Origin: Moritella viscosa
Lineage (GTDB): Bacteria; Pseudomonadota; Gammaproteobacteria; Enterobacterales; Moritellaceae
Direction of reading: 5' to 3'
DNA: 64,000 bases
Assembly (NCBI GenBank): GCA_000953735.1
Contig: LN554852.1
Location: 2,057,846-2,121,845 of the forward strand
Shown here one piece after another: positions 1 to 8,783 of the stretch. Under the pieces are notes generated by a model. That model had not been told where the DNA came from. It made no database searches and saw only the letters and a list, made by a program, of their open reading frames with translations. The first letter of the stretch is position 1. Each line of letters opens with the position of its first letter. The position numbers and the translations under genes are program-made.

Positions 1-732
1 CGATGAAGTGGTAAACCAGCTTGAATAAATGATGTTTTCATAATCAGCGATGCCATAAGCATCCATCAGGCCTTCAACTTGCAATACTATTTTTTGTGGT
101 ATTTCTAGCTTACTGCCAGTTTGATCGATTTGTTTGTTTTTTAAAGCTGCGTAGCTAGTCGACATACCCAGTTTTTGACCTGAACTATCAACTAAGGCAT
201 CAGTAATCGCATAAATATAGTCACTGCCGTGCTCTAGACTGCCTTTTAGTGGTAAGACAGCCAGTGAAGTACCCGTTGAGATAACGGTATAATCAACACC
301 TGCTGTTAACGCTACAGGGTTACTCATAATGTTTGCTCTTGATACATCGACTTTTGCGATTTTCACAGCAGCGTGAAGGAGTGCTGAGTCTGTTGTTAGG
401 GTTACACCAGTTGGTAAATCGAGCTTGATAATGAAAGGTTGTGTTGGGCTCCAACCATCTGTATCACCCATTGCTACCGCTGGATTTGCACGTGTTTTAT
501 CGTCATCTTTATCGATTGGAATATTCAACGTTCCATCAGACGTATCCATTAATAAATTAGTTGGTGTTGATACTGTTTTCTTTGTAGAAATTAAATCAAA
601 TGCGATACTTGATTGACGGTTAAGTGAATCTTTAATTGTGTCATCGATACGGAGGTCTGTTGAATCATCACCGCAGGCTGTTAATCCAAGTATGCTTGCT
701 ATAGCAAGAGCTAGAATTTTCTTATTTTTCAT
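1..732 (-). CDS. VolA/Pla-1-type extracellular lipase lipoprotein, N-terminal part (partial)
   Basis: The gene runs off the left edge; 244 codons are visible. The start ATG at 732 has a GGAG ribosome site about 8 bases upstream. The N-terminus is a lipoprotein signal peptide with lipobox LTAC (Cys20), followed by acidic GDDS residues. The rest resembles the N-terminal domain of bacterial virulence-factor lipases (VolA/Pla-1/cef family), surface lipoproteins of Vibrio and relatives that release fatty acids from lysophospholipids. The catalytic alpha/beta-hydrolase domain, with its GxSxG serine, would lie outside the window, so enzymatic function is inferred only from the N-terminal resemblance. 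It is transcribed away from the kinase-like gene to the right. Confidence 0.7.
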   Translation of the reverse strand, partial: MKNKKILALAIASILGLTACGDDSTDLRIDDTIKDSLNRQSSIAFDLISTKKTVSTPTNLLMDTSDGTLNIPIDKDDDKTRANPAVAMGDTDGWSPTQPFIIKLDLPTGVTLTTDSALLHAAVKIAKVDVSRANIMSNPVALTAGVDYTVISTGTSLAVLPLKGSLEHGSDYIYAITDALVDSSGQKLGMSTSYAALKNKQIDQTGSKLEIPQKIVLQVEGLMDAYGIADYENIIYSSWFTTSS

Positions 733-1352
733 TGATAACTCCGAATTTTAAATATAATAATGGTGCACTTAGAGAATGAGTTAAATGGGGATTTATCTGC
801 GGAATACATTCTGCGGTTATATTAAATCTATGCATTTACTCTCCTTGTAATCTGCTGATTTCAATTAACTATTTTCAATTACACAGTAACTTTAATTTTA
901 ATTAAGCATTTGTATTACTTAATTTATTTTGTGCATTGTTATCTAATTATGACGAAAATTAGGTCTGACCAGTTAAGTTGATTAGCTGAGATTCTAGAAC
1001 ATTCATACTTAAGTGTTAACAGGTTGTCACGTTTTGTGTGAGATGACGCAATTTGCGATCACGCTATTATTTGGTGGTAAATGGATTTTATAAATATTTA
1101 TTGTTTTGGATTAAATTAGCTAAGGTAAATAAAATCAAATGCTTACCTGTTTCTGTTATTGTGCGTGATTCTTGGTTAGATAGATTTACACTCTGATGCT
1201 AATCAATATGTGGTAATTAACATATTCGCAACACTGGTCACATTTTTGTTTATTCTGGCATTGTGTTTTTTATAGGCAATACGATTAACTATCATAACTT
1301 GATTTGTATTCACTCGCTTATTTATACTGACTATCTATTCGTTATCGACATC
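733..1352. other. AT-rich divergent intergenic region
   Basis: About 620 bases between two divergently transcribed genes. It is AT-rich and must hold the promoter of the lipase-type gene. I saw no RNA gene, strong hairpin or convincing small ORF. An in-frame ATG at 1263 could extend the gene to the right by 30 residues, but that extension is hydrophobic, lacks a ribosome site and does not look like part of the kinase fold. Confidence 0.5.
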
Positions 1353-1811
1353 ATGAGTGTTATGGCTTTATTACTTGAACTAACTAAACTGTCTACGCCT
1401 TACATTATTATTATCCGTGGTATACCTGGTTCGGGTAAATCAACACTTGCGCAACGTTATATCCAACTCACTCCAGATGTTGTTCATTGTGAAGCGGACC
1501 ATTACTTTATTAATAAGCAAGGTAAGTATAGCTACAATGGAAGCAAGATGAAGCTAGCTCATCAATACTGTCAACAAACTATGCGCAATGCGTTAGGTAA
1601 AGGGCAATCAGTGATTGTGAGTAACACGACAATTAAGCGGTGGGAGTTAACGGCATTGCTGGACATTGCTGCTAGCTATAACATCGTTCCTTATATCATT
1701 CATTGTTGTGGTGAATTCACGAACACTCATCATGTGCCAGCTGACGTCGTGGCAAAAATGGCGTTGAATTATGAACCTTATCCTGATGAAATCCGTTATA
1801 TTCCAACTTAA
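1353..1811 (+). CDS. AAA_33-type P-loop ATP-binding protein (kinase-like)
   Basis: A protein of about 152 residues. It has a Walker A motif GIPGSGKST near residue 25, followed by a region typical of P-loop kinases of the AAA_33/N4BP2-like group: CEADHYF (Walker-like acid), then QSVIVSNTTI, where small kinases have the second conserved strand. The family phosphorylates nucleic-acid ends or small molecules; the substrate here is unknown. The start is uncertain between ATG 1353 (chosen), ATG 1362 and ATG 1263, because none has a clear Shine-Dalgarno. The gene stands alone, with no operon partner. Confidence 0.65.
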   Translation: MSVMALLLELTKLSTPYIIIIRGIPGSGKSTLAQRYIQLTPDVVHCEADHYFINKQGKYSYNGSKMKLAHQYCQQTMRNALGKGQSVIVSNTTIKRWELTALLDIAASYNIVPYIIHCCGEFTNTHHVPADVVAKMALNYEPYPDEIRYIPT

Positions 1812-1932
1812 AAATACTATCTCTTAAAATGAAGTAAGCTTTATGCCTTTTTTGGGGAGAACCTTGTCATTGCGATGAAATAATCCTCGCTGTTATGAGC
1901 TTATATCACTGTCATTATCTGCCTGTAATGCC

Positions 1933-1960
1933 ATCCATTTTGGAAATTACCAAAATGGAT
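1933..1960. terminator. Perfect 11-bp inverted repeat between kinase-like gene and chrA
   Basis: ATCCATTTTGG, a 6-base loop, then the exact complement. No long T-run follows, so it may be a weak or bidirectional terminator or a protein-binding site rather than a classic intrinsic terminator. Confidence 0.4.
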
Positions 1961-2076
1961 GATTTTGACGCTATAACTTACTGCAAACCGTTATTTCTGT
2001 CATATATCTGCAATAAAACTGAAATATAATAAATACGCGAAATTGGTATCGCATAACAGCTATAAAAGGCAAAGTA

Positions 2077-3228
2077 ATGAAGCAAGTTTTGGAAGTATTT
2101 TGGCAGTTTTTTACATTGGGGTGGATCAGTTTTGGTGGCCCAGCTGCACATATCGGTTATTTCGAGAAAACATTCGTTCAAAAATTAAAATGGATAGATA
2201 GCGAAAGCTATGCAAGATTAATTTCGTTAAGTCAGTTTTTACCTGGCCCAGGTTCAAGTCAGATAGGTTTTGCAATTGGTTTACGTCGTGCAGGTGTTAT
2301 CGGTGGTTTTACCGCGTTCATAGCATTCACATTTCCTTCGGTTCTGTTGCTTTATATTCTAGCAACAACCAATGCGACACAAGATGCTGTATGGTTAGTG
2401 AGTATGACCCACGGGCTGAAATTATTAGCAGTTGTCGTTGTTGCTGATGCGACGCTAAATATGTACAAAGGTTTCTGTAAAGAGCGCACTACGATCACAA
2501 TTTGTGTGGTAACGGCGGTGGTATTACTGATGGTGCCGAGTCTATTAACGCAAATGCTGGTGCTTATCGCAGCTGCGGTGATTGGTATGCAGCTTAAAAG
2601 CCCAAGTGAAGCAACGTCAGAGCCCGCCACTCAAGGTGGAGTTAATTACTTACCATTGATTATTTTTGCAGTGTTATTTGCGGGTTTACCGTTATTAACG
2701 AATTCGCCTGCATGGCTAACTGTATTTACTGATTTCTACCAATCGGGTAGTTTAGTATTTGGTGGCGGCCATGTGGTATTACCCATGCTGCAACAAGCGT
2801 TAGGTGATGCGATTGATACAGACCGTTTCCTATTAGGTTATGCAGCAGCACAAGCTGTACCGGGCCCTATGTTCTCATTATCTGCATTCTTAGGTGCTGA
2901 TTTGTTGGTTAACTCACCATTGATGGGCGCGTTAATGGCGACGCTTGCTATCTTTTTACCGGGTTTCTTACTGGTACTGGGTTTCCACGGTGCATGGGAG
3001 TCGCTTGCGGCTAAACCTAAAGTAGCGGGTGCTGTATGGGGTATTAATGCGGCGGTCGTTGGGCTACTGATGTCAGCGTTATACCAGCCAGTATTTACCT
3101 CTGCAATTTCTAGTCCTGTCGATATGGCCGCGGTCATTATTGGTTTCTTTGCACTACGCACACTGAAATTACCGATTATGGCTGTTGTTTCTAGTTTTAT
3201 CGTATTTGGCTATGTAATGGGTCTATAA
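2077..3228 (+). CDS. chrA: Chromate efflux transporter ChrA (CHR family)
   Basis: A 383-residue, almost wholly hydrophobic protein with two homologous CHR halves, as in long-chain ChrA. The N-half has the signature FFTLGWISFGGPAAHIGYFE and the loop FLPGPGSSQ. The C-half repeats these as GGGHVVLPML and AQAVPGPMFSLSAFLG. The family exports chromate (or sulfate-like oxyanions) through the inner membrane using the proton gradient. Roughly ten to twelve membrane spans are expected. No chrB regulator is adjacent, so induction by chromate is not indicated; the gene may serve a housekeeping oxyanion role. Length matches the family. Confidence 0.9.
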   Translation: MKQVLEVFWQFFTLGWISFGGPAAHIGYFEKTFVQKLKWIDSESYARLISLSQFLPGPGSSQIGFAIGLRRAGVIGGFTAFIAFTFPSVLLLYILATTNATQDAVWLVSMTHGLKLLAVVVVADATLNMYKGFCKERTTITICVVTAVVLLMVPSLLTQMLVLIAAAVIGMQLKSPSEATSEPATQGGVNYLPLIIFAVLFAGLPLLTNSPAWLTVFTDFYQSGSLVFGGGHVVLPMLQQALGDAIDTDRFLLGYAAAQAVPGPMFSLSAFLGADLLVNSPLMGALMATLAIFLPGFLLVLGFHGAWESLAAKPKVAGAVWGINAAVVGLLMSALYQPVFTSAISSPVDMAAVIIGFFALRTLKLPIMAVVSSFIVFGYVMGL

Positions 3229-3334
3229 CGTTTCCCAGCAGTCTGAGGTGATATAACCTTAAATTGCTGGGTATTCACTTTATTATAAACAAGATATACT
3301 TTCGAAAATCTAATTAAATTGCGGATTAAATAAA

Positions 3335-3693
3335 ATGAAGGATTACTATCCGAAACAGATTGTCTGTTTGACAGAGGAAACGACGGAAATGCTATACATA
3401 CTAGGCGAAGAAGCACGTATCGCAGGTATTTCAGGTTTTACTGTTCGTCCGCCGCAAGCGCGACAATCGCAATTATTGGTTCGTGGTGTGGCCGTAAATT
3501 TAAGCCTGAACATGTTGCTACCCGAGAAGGATGGGACAAGATCAGTGCAGTTAAAAACAAGCAATTATTTGAAATTAAATCGGCAAATATATTACAACCT
3601 GGTCCTGCAGCCTTAACCGACGGTTTAGATCAACTTGTTGCTATTATCGAAGCATGGCAACAGCAGTACGCAAACGAAAGTGAGAATGTATAA
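3335..3693 (+). pseudogene. Periplasmic cobalamin/iron-type ABC binding protein, internal deletion
   Basis: The first frame encodes the N-terminus of a BtuF-like substrate-binding protein (IVCLTEETTEMLYILGEEAR, then GISGFTVRPPQARQ). Near 3470-3482 the homology jumps to another frame that encodes the C-terminus of the same family (WCGRKFKPEHVATREGWDKI, then ANILQPGPAALTDGL) and ends at the TAA at 3691-3693. Such proteins are usually about 270-300 residues, so roughly 150 central residues have been lost and the junction also shifts the frame. The fragment shares its last bases with the next start codon, so the gene pair was once translationally coupled. Confidence 0.85.
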
Positions 3694-4138
3694 CTTGGAA
3701 ATTGAAAGTATGACGAAATCAGTCGTTGATGAAGCAATTGTTAATATCGAAGAGAATGTAGATCCAATGTCCGTTCCTGTGGCTAAGCAATGTTCAAAAT
3801 GCCAAGCTGAATTTGGTTGTGGTGTTGCCTCGGCAATTGAGCAGGGTGGTTGTTGGTGTCAAGAGCTACCTACAATTATGCCACTGGGTGAACTGAGTGA
3901 TTGTTTGTGTAAAGTATGTTTAGCAAAGGCCGTAGGTGTCGAGATCATTAAGCAGCTTAATGCGGCGGGTTCACCAAAAGCGCGTCTTGCACTGGCTGAA
4001 CCATATCGTCATCAAACAGAATTAGTTGAGAACATCGATTTTACCATTGAAGATGGCCGTTATGTTTTTAGTGAGTGGTATCACTTAAAACGTGCTCGCT
4101 GTTGTGGTAATGGTTGTCGTCATTGTGCTTACAGATGA
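3686..4138 (+). CDS. Cysteine-rich CWC / DUF5522 protein
   Basis: About 150 residues. An N-terminal CWC module (CSKCQAEFGCGVAS, then GGCWCQELP, then CLCKVC) is joined to a C-terminal DUF5522 module (YVFSEWYHLKRARCCGNGCR, ending in HCAY). The cysteine pattern suggests metal binding, probably zinc or iron-sulfur; no enzymatic role is known to me. The start at 3686 overlaps the end of the preceding pseudogene (ATGTATAA); ATG 3710 is an alternative. Fused CWC-DUF5522 proteins are common in marine gammaproteobacteria, often next to the cobalamin-binding-type gene seen here as a remnant. Confidence 0.75.
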   Translation: MYNLEIESMTKSVVDEAIVNIEENVDPMSVPVAKQCSKCQAEFGCGVASAIEQGGCWCQELPTIMPLGELSDCLCKVCLAKAVGVEIIKQLNAAGSPKARLALAEPYRHQTELVENIDFTIEDGRYVFSEWYHLKRARCCGNGCRHCAYR

Positions 4139-4173
4139 GCGAAGAATAGAGTAGGGTAATTTGGATCATTAAA

Positions 4174-4845
4174 GTGATGAAAAAACAAAAAACGTTAGTG
4201 TCGTGGAGTACCGGTAAAGACGCTGCATGGACGTGTTTGCAATTGGCAAACGATCCATCTATTGAGATCGCTGGTATCTTTTGCTCGGTCAATGCGCAGT
4301 ATCAACGTACCGCTGTTCACTCTGTGCGTATTGAGTTGTTACAGCGCCAAGCTGCGGCAATGAACTTACCCTTGGATATTATTGAAATTCCGTACCCGTG
4401 TAGCAACCTTGAATACGAAGCGATAATGGATGCGTTTGTTGAAAAATCAAAACAGCGTGAAGTCGTTAATTTTGCTTATGGCGATCTGTTTTTAGCTGAT
4501 ATTAAAAACTACCGTGTTAATAATCTTGTTGGCACTGGTATTGAAGCTATTTTTCCCTTGTGGGAATTGGATACCCAGCAGCTTGCACACGATATGTTAG
4601 CGGGTGGTCAGAAAGCGATTGTTACCTGTGTAGATCCACGTCGTTTATCTGCCGGCTATGTGGGTAAAGTCTTTGACGAAGCATTTATCGCTAGCTTACC
4701 AGAAGGTATCGATCCTTGTGGTGAGAACGGTGAGTTTCATACTTTCGTATTTGAAAGCCCGCTGTTTTCAGACGTTATTCATATTGAAACCGGTAATATA
4801 AACAGTGAAGGGCACTACACTTGGATAGACCTAGAACTGGCTTAG
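4174..4845 (+). CDS. PP-loop ATPase, diphthine-ammonia ligase-like (integration target)
   Basis: 223 residues. The N-terminal PP-loop SWSTGKDAAW (SGGxDS-type ATP pyrophosphatase motif) is followed by the family segment FAYGDLFLADIKNYR and the C-terminal GENGEFHTFVFESPLF. In eukaryotes the domain amidates diphthine; bacteria lack diphthamide, so the bacterial substrate is unknown, probably adenylation-dependent amidation or thiolation. The last 65 bases belong partly to the integrated island: a 49-bp stretch recurs at 30239, and the end reads WIDLELA here but WIDIELA in the displaced original. The island therefore restored the reading frame after integrating, so the protein should still be made. 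Confidence 0.85.
   Translation: MMKKQKTLVSWSTGKDAAWTCLQLANDPSIEIAGIFCSVNAQYQRTAVHSVRIELLQRQAAAMNLPLDIIEIPYPCSNLEYEAIMDAFVEKSKQREVVNFAYGDLFLADIKNYRVNNLVGTGIEAIFPLWELDTQQLAHDMLAGGQKAIVTCVDPRRLSAGYVGKVFDEAFIASLPEGIDPCGENGEFHTFVFESPLFSDVIHIETGNINSEGHYTWIDLELA
4781..4829 (+). repeat. Left attachment-site repeat (attL) of the island
   Basis: These 49 bases are identical to 30239-30287. They encode the residues just before the C-terminus of the PP-loop protein. Beyond the identity block the copies diverge at synonymous or conservative positions (CTA GAA CTG here, ATT GAA TTA at the right end). That is the pattern expected when a recombinase crosses over in the 3' end of a gene and the element carries its own substitute end. 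Confidence 0.85.
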
Positions 4846-4951
4846 TTATTAGTATTTGTGTTATTTAAATCAATCACTTATGCTTTTATGGTGTAAGTGG
4901 TCTCTAATGTACGTATATACGGTCTATGATTGAATACCACTGTATATACAC

Positions 4952-5981
4952 GGCTCTGTTCCCTTTTAGTGTTGGTTTATTCAAGAGCTTCATTAAGCCA
5001 GTTTTTGTTTTCGCAAGACGCTTTGTTTTCCATAAAGATAAACCAAGCAATATAATGTTCCATATAGCCAGTACCAACACCATAAAATCGTTTCATCCAA
5101 GTTTTCCAACGCATCATGAAATTATTAAGTGTCTGAATATGATATATTTTATCAATAACCTTTTGATTATCCAAACTGATAAGCCGTTTATGATCGATGT
5201 TGAAACCAAGCTCTTTAACGATGCTTTGATAAGATAAATTACCATCGGTACATAGCACAGAATCAGGTGATAAAAGTAGTGTTAGCGCTAAGCTAAGTTC
5301 TTCTTTAGTATCTCGCTTTAAGACCTGATGGCTTATTGTTCCATTGCGATCTAAAGCCAGTAAAATAGGCACTTTTGGGGGATTACCGCCGCCTCGTTTT
5401 CTTGATTCTCTCAGCATTTTTTTGGAACCTTTGAAACTCTCGGGTACAAAAGTTTCATCTGCTTCAATAATGCCAAGTAATTCAGTCGGTTTGTGCTCAG
5501 AAGGGCTTTTTAGAAAACGATGTCGCCATCTAAATGCTGTTTTTAAATTAATATCTAACTTGTTAGCTGCATATCTCAAACTATTAGATAAACACATACA
5601 TTCTATATATTTCAGCCATTTGCCAGGTTTTTTCATTCTAAATAGACTTGTTCCCGTTAGGGTGCTGAATGTTTTATGGCAAGCATTACAGCGATAACGT
5701 TGTTTTCCTTGCATGGTACTTCCCCATCGAGATAGCACGTGACCATTGCAATGAGGGCAGTTTGATATTTCATTTTCATATTTGGCAAGGATTTGGCCGA
5801 CTTCGTCTTTAGATAGGTGGAAGTCGATATATTTTAAGCGCTTTTAGTTCAACATAAGATAGGTCTTCAATACTTTCTTGAAAAAGCTGCAAAAAGTTAC
5901 TTTACTCATAGCGGTAACCTCATGATATTGCGGTTACTATAAGTATAGCTAAAACTGCCAACACTAAAAGGGAACAGAGCC
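4952..5981 (-). mobile_element. IS1595-family insertion sequence, copy 1 (damaged)
   Basis: 1030 bases with 24-bp perfect terminal inverted repeats beginning GGCTCTGTTCCCTTTTAGTG. It is almost identical to the intact copy at 44798-45827. The 8 bases on either side (4944-4951 and 5982-5989) do not match each other, so no target duplication survives. Its transposase gene carries a frame-disrupting change. Confidence 0.9.
4977..5909 (-). pseudogene. IS1595-family transposase, frameshifted
   Basis: The start ATG at 5909 corresponds to the start of the intact copy at 44870. After about 20 codons this copy reads CTAAAAGCGCTTAAAATATA where the intact one reads CTAAAGCGCTTAAATCATCA, which shifts the frame. 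The rest (from 5738) is open and differs only slightly, for example LTLLLS instead of LTPLLS. The lost part holds the N-terminal region just ahead of the zinc-ribbon, so this copy should be non-autonomous, though its ends could be mobilised by the intact copy. Confidence 0.85.
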
Positions 5982-6485
5982 TGTTATATACAGCGTTTAT
6001 TTTAGGCCAGTTGTAAAAAAACTCAAGACGTGAGGTTTATTCCACCATTTTGTTTGAATTCCTTCTGGGATAGTGAGATTAAATCTTACGGCTAAACTAC
6101 CGGTAAATTCACTCCTCTTCGCCTACCGCGTTTTCGCAATTTTTCACGTTTTGGACACAACGATGGACACGTCACTATAGCTCAAGCCTTTGCTGTAAAG
6201 GATCGAGACGATCATTTAAAGATCGTTAATGTCAAAGTTGTGACAACTTTTGACACAAAGTGACAAGCGTGGGAACAACTCATTATCATAAATTGGGTAG
6301 TTGTTTATTTATGCTGGAAGATGGTGATAACAGCGTGATTAAATTTCTAAGTCCACAAAACCCTTACCAACATCATCTTGGGTTATACCAATATAGTGTA
6401 GTGTTACATTCTCTCCTTTCCTATAAGTGCACCGCATAGTTGTCAAGTTTTACTATACTGTGCATAGCGATATACGGAGAACATT
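5982..6485. other. Non-coding region before the recombinase operon
   Basis: About 500 bases without a credible gene. It contains an imperfect inverted repeat TGTCAAAGTTG / CAACTTTTGACA around 6231-6256, next to CACAAAGTGACA. This last word recurs beyond the other end of the recombinase operon near 13542-13571. The operon start has a purine-rich ribosome site (CGGAGAAC) before ATG 6486. The minus strand shows a short open stretch (ending RFNLTIPEGIQTKWWNKP) that lacks a start codon and may be a remnant. Confidence 0.5.
6252..6265. repeat. AAAGTGACA repeat motif upstream of the recombinase operon
   Basis: GACACAAAGTGACA. The core CAAAGTGACA appears twice more, 11 kb-scale apart, on the far side of the four-gene recombinase operon (13542-13555 and 13558-13571) in the same orientation. 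It could be a recombinase-binding or regulatory site of the module. Confidence 0.35.
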
Positions 6486-8783
6486 ATGCAAAAGTACATT
6501 CAAACACGCACAACTGAACATATTAAGGGTGATGTTTTATCAACACCTTACCAAGATGCATTCTGCGAATCCTTAAATCCGGCAATGAGAAATCGTAATT
6601 TCTTGGAACGCTATAAAATATTCATTGATATAACAAAGAAAAATGAATCACTTCCATATAACGGCATTGAACTATTCAACAATAAGGAATTATTCAACAA
6701 GCATGTTAAAGAATTTATTGGGTTCTATATATCCGATTATTTTGATTTCTCACGTGTTAATCGTATTTATTACAACCGTTCGAAGGACTTGCTTAACTTT
6801 TTTGTTAGATTCGCAAAAATAAATAACTTGGAAATTGATGAACTTTCATTTTCCTCTGTGAATAAAGGCAAAGACCACCACGCTTGCGTTGAGGCATTTA
6901 ACGTTCTGTCATTGAATGAAGAAAGGCTTCGTTACTACATCGGTTGGAATATCACTTCTAAAGAAGGCGATTCACGCTCTATATCGCTACACAAATTTTA
7001 CAATCACTTCGGTTATGAACTGACTGATACAGTCTTTGATGCAATTAATAATTACGCTAGAACCCAAAAATCAAAAACAGTTAACGGATTTAAGTTTATT
7101 ATAACTAGCCTCTTGGATGGTTATTGTGAACTATGTGTAGACAAAGCAGATTTGTTGCACAATTTAAGATATGACAATTCTTATCACTTTCATGAAAAAG
7201 TGTTGATGGTTCTTTTTGCACGACACCAGATAGAAGGTTTAGATACCGGTGGTTTTTTCAAAAATTGGGGGCAGCAAGTTGTTTGTTTTTACCGAGTTTT
7301 CGTTGAGGAAGGTGTTTTTGACGAACCTTTAGCACCATTGATAAAACCGCAATATAAAAAGCCTAAAACCAAATTATCATTTTCTGCTGGAGGCAAGTTA
7401 AATCAGAGAGAAAAAGAAAAGTTACTCGTAAACATACCTTTGCATATCAAGGATGAAAAAGTTATCGAGATTATAAACGAACGTGTTGATGACAACCTAG
7501 CGTTTATCAGAAAAAAAAGTCTTGAGGTTTTTGATGAAATAAAAGAAAGAATCGAAACAATTAAGCGTGCAAAGATCGAAGGTTTGGTAAGACCTCTTGA
7601 AGTTACATCACACCACCCCATAAAGGTTGGTATCGAGAACGAATACAACCTAATTGCAACTTTTTACGAGCATGGTGTTGGTGGTAAAGGTAAAAACAAG
7701 CATTACAAAACATATTTGCAGGTAACGGGTGAGGATACAAACAGAATTTTCAACCTGCCTACAACAAGAACAGCTTCTGCTCTTGCTGCCTTGCTCGTAT
7801 TGGAACATCCATCCATAACTCAATCTTGGTTAGAAAAGTGGGAATTGTACGATAAAAACGGCAAAATGACAGGATTTAGACAGTCTGGTGATAAGTGGGT
7901 TATAACATCAGTAAAAGACCGTAGAGGCAGTGAATTAGCTCAACAGGAGGTACACTTAACAGAGCTAGGAAAAGAGACTGTCGAGCTATTCATTAAGCAT
8001 ACTAGTTTTACTAGAGAAACAATGAAAAGAAATGGTGATGATGGTTGGCGTTACATGATCATTAGCGGAACAGTTAATACAACCTACCGTAAAAAGTTAC
8101 CGCTTTCACCAAGTGACTATAGATACTTATCAGAGAATGAAGATCCAAATGATGTTGAAATTCAAAATATCATCAACCTGACATCACCTAAATCAATACG
8201 AAAAGCATCTGGTATCAAAATCTATCTCGAAACCAAGTCTATTGCAGCCGTATCTCAAGCTCTTGGTCATGTAAGAGCAAGCAATAAAACGCTGTCTCAC
8301 TACATACCTAGCTCTTTAATTGACTTCTTCAATGACAGATGGATAAGACAATACCAGAATGCCATTTTGTTTGAGTCGTTGAAGGATTCCACGTGTTTAG
8401 AAGATGCACTCGATATTTCCTTAGACGAAATTGATGAATTCTTAAGCAACAATAAACTAGGTAAAGTGCCAGATTCGTTGGTATTTGATTGGGAGAATAA
8501 CAGTACTCAAGAAAATTTTGAGTGTAACGTATCGGAGTTGGTTTTCACTCTATCAACAGCTGTATTACAGTTGCTTATCGCAATACAGACCATCGTTGAG
8601 ACAGCAACAGATAAGGACCGATTTATTGATGCAGTAGAACTTTGGTACAAAAAAGCCAAGTTTGTTATTGGCACTATGAACCTAGAAACAAGACTAAACC
8701 AAGACGTTTTCCCGTTGTACCAGGCCGCTATTGATAACCCGTTAAACTGTGAAACATTGAAGGAGAAACTTCTATGTCGTTAA
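6486..8783 (+). CDS. Large atypical tyrosine recombinase, first gene of the recombinase module
   Basis: 765 residues, much longer than phage integrases (about 400). The C-terminal half shows a degenerate tyrosine-recombinase core: a possible box I arginine in TTRTASALAALLVL, a box II reading PKSIRKASGI where lysine replaces the usual HxxR histidine, and a box III/active-site segment AAVSQALGHVRASNKTLSHY with histidine and the nucleophilic tyrosine. The N-terminal 350 residues have no motif I know and probably bind DNA or partner recombinases. It overlaps the next gene by 10 bases, so the four genes form one operon. The low-GC coding differs from the backbone genes, consistent with acquisition. 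Confidence 0.65.
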   Translation: MQKYIQTRTTEHIKGDVLSTPYQDAFCESLNPAMRNRNFLERYKIFIDITKKNESLPYNGIELFNNKELFNKHVKEFIGFYISDYFDFSRVNRIYYNRSKDLLNFFVRFAKINNLEIDELSFSSVNKGKDHHACVEAFNVLSLNEERLRYYIGWNITSKEGDSRSISLHKFYNHFGYELTDTVFDAINNYARTQKSKTVNGFKFIITSLLDGYCELCVDKADLLHNLRYDNSYHFHEKVLMVLFARHQIEGLDTGGFFKNWGQQVVCFYRVFVEEGVFDEPLAPLIKPQYKKPKTKLSFSAGGKLNQREKEKLLVNIPLHIKDEKVIEIINERVDDNLAFIRKKSLEVFDEIKERIETIKRAKIEGLVRPLEVTSHHPIKVGIENEYNLIATFYEHGVGGKGKNKHYKTYLQVTGEDTNRIFNLPTTRTASALAALLVLEHPSITQSWLEKWELYDKNGKMTGFRQSGDKWVITSVKDRRGSELAQQEVHLTELGKETVELFIKHTSFTRETMKRNGDDGWRYMIISGTVNTTYRKKLPLSPSDYRYLSENEDPNDVEIQNIINLTSPKSIRKASGIKIYLETKSIAAVSQALGHVRASNKTLSHYIPSSLIDFFNDRWIRQYQNAILFESLKDSTCLEDALDISLDEIDEFLSNNKLGKVPDSLVFDWENNSTQENFECNVSELVFTLSTAVLQLLIAIQTIVETATDKDRFIDAVELWYKKAKFVIGTMNLETRLNQDVFPLYQAAIDNPLNCETLKEKLLCR

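Noticed and set aside
1263-1352. Extended N-terminus of the kinase-like gene
   Set aside because: No ribosome site and the extra residues do not fit the family; a later ATG is preferred.
3335-3616. A real 93-residue protein at the left of the CWC gene
   Set aside because: Its second half is out of frame with clear homology to the same family's C-terminus, so it is a pseudogene.
4926-5237. Plus-strand ORF over the left end of IS1595 copy 1
   Set aside because: It is the antisense of the transposase gene; the same ORF appears opposite copy 2.
6010-6130. Minus-strand open stretch (ending RFNLTIPEGIQTKWWNKP) before the recombinase operon
   Set aside because: A stop codon lies directly upstream and no start codon is available; at most a remnant.
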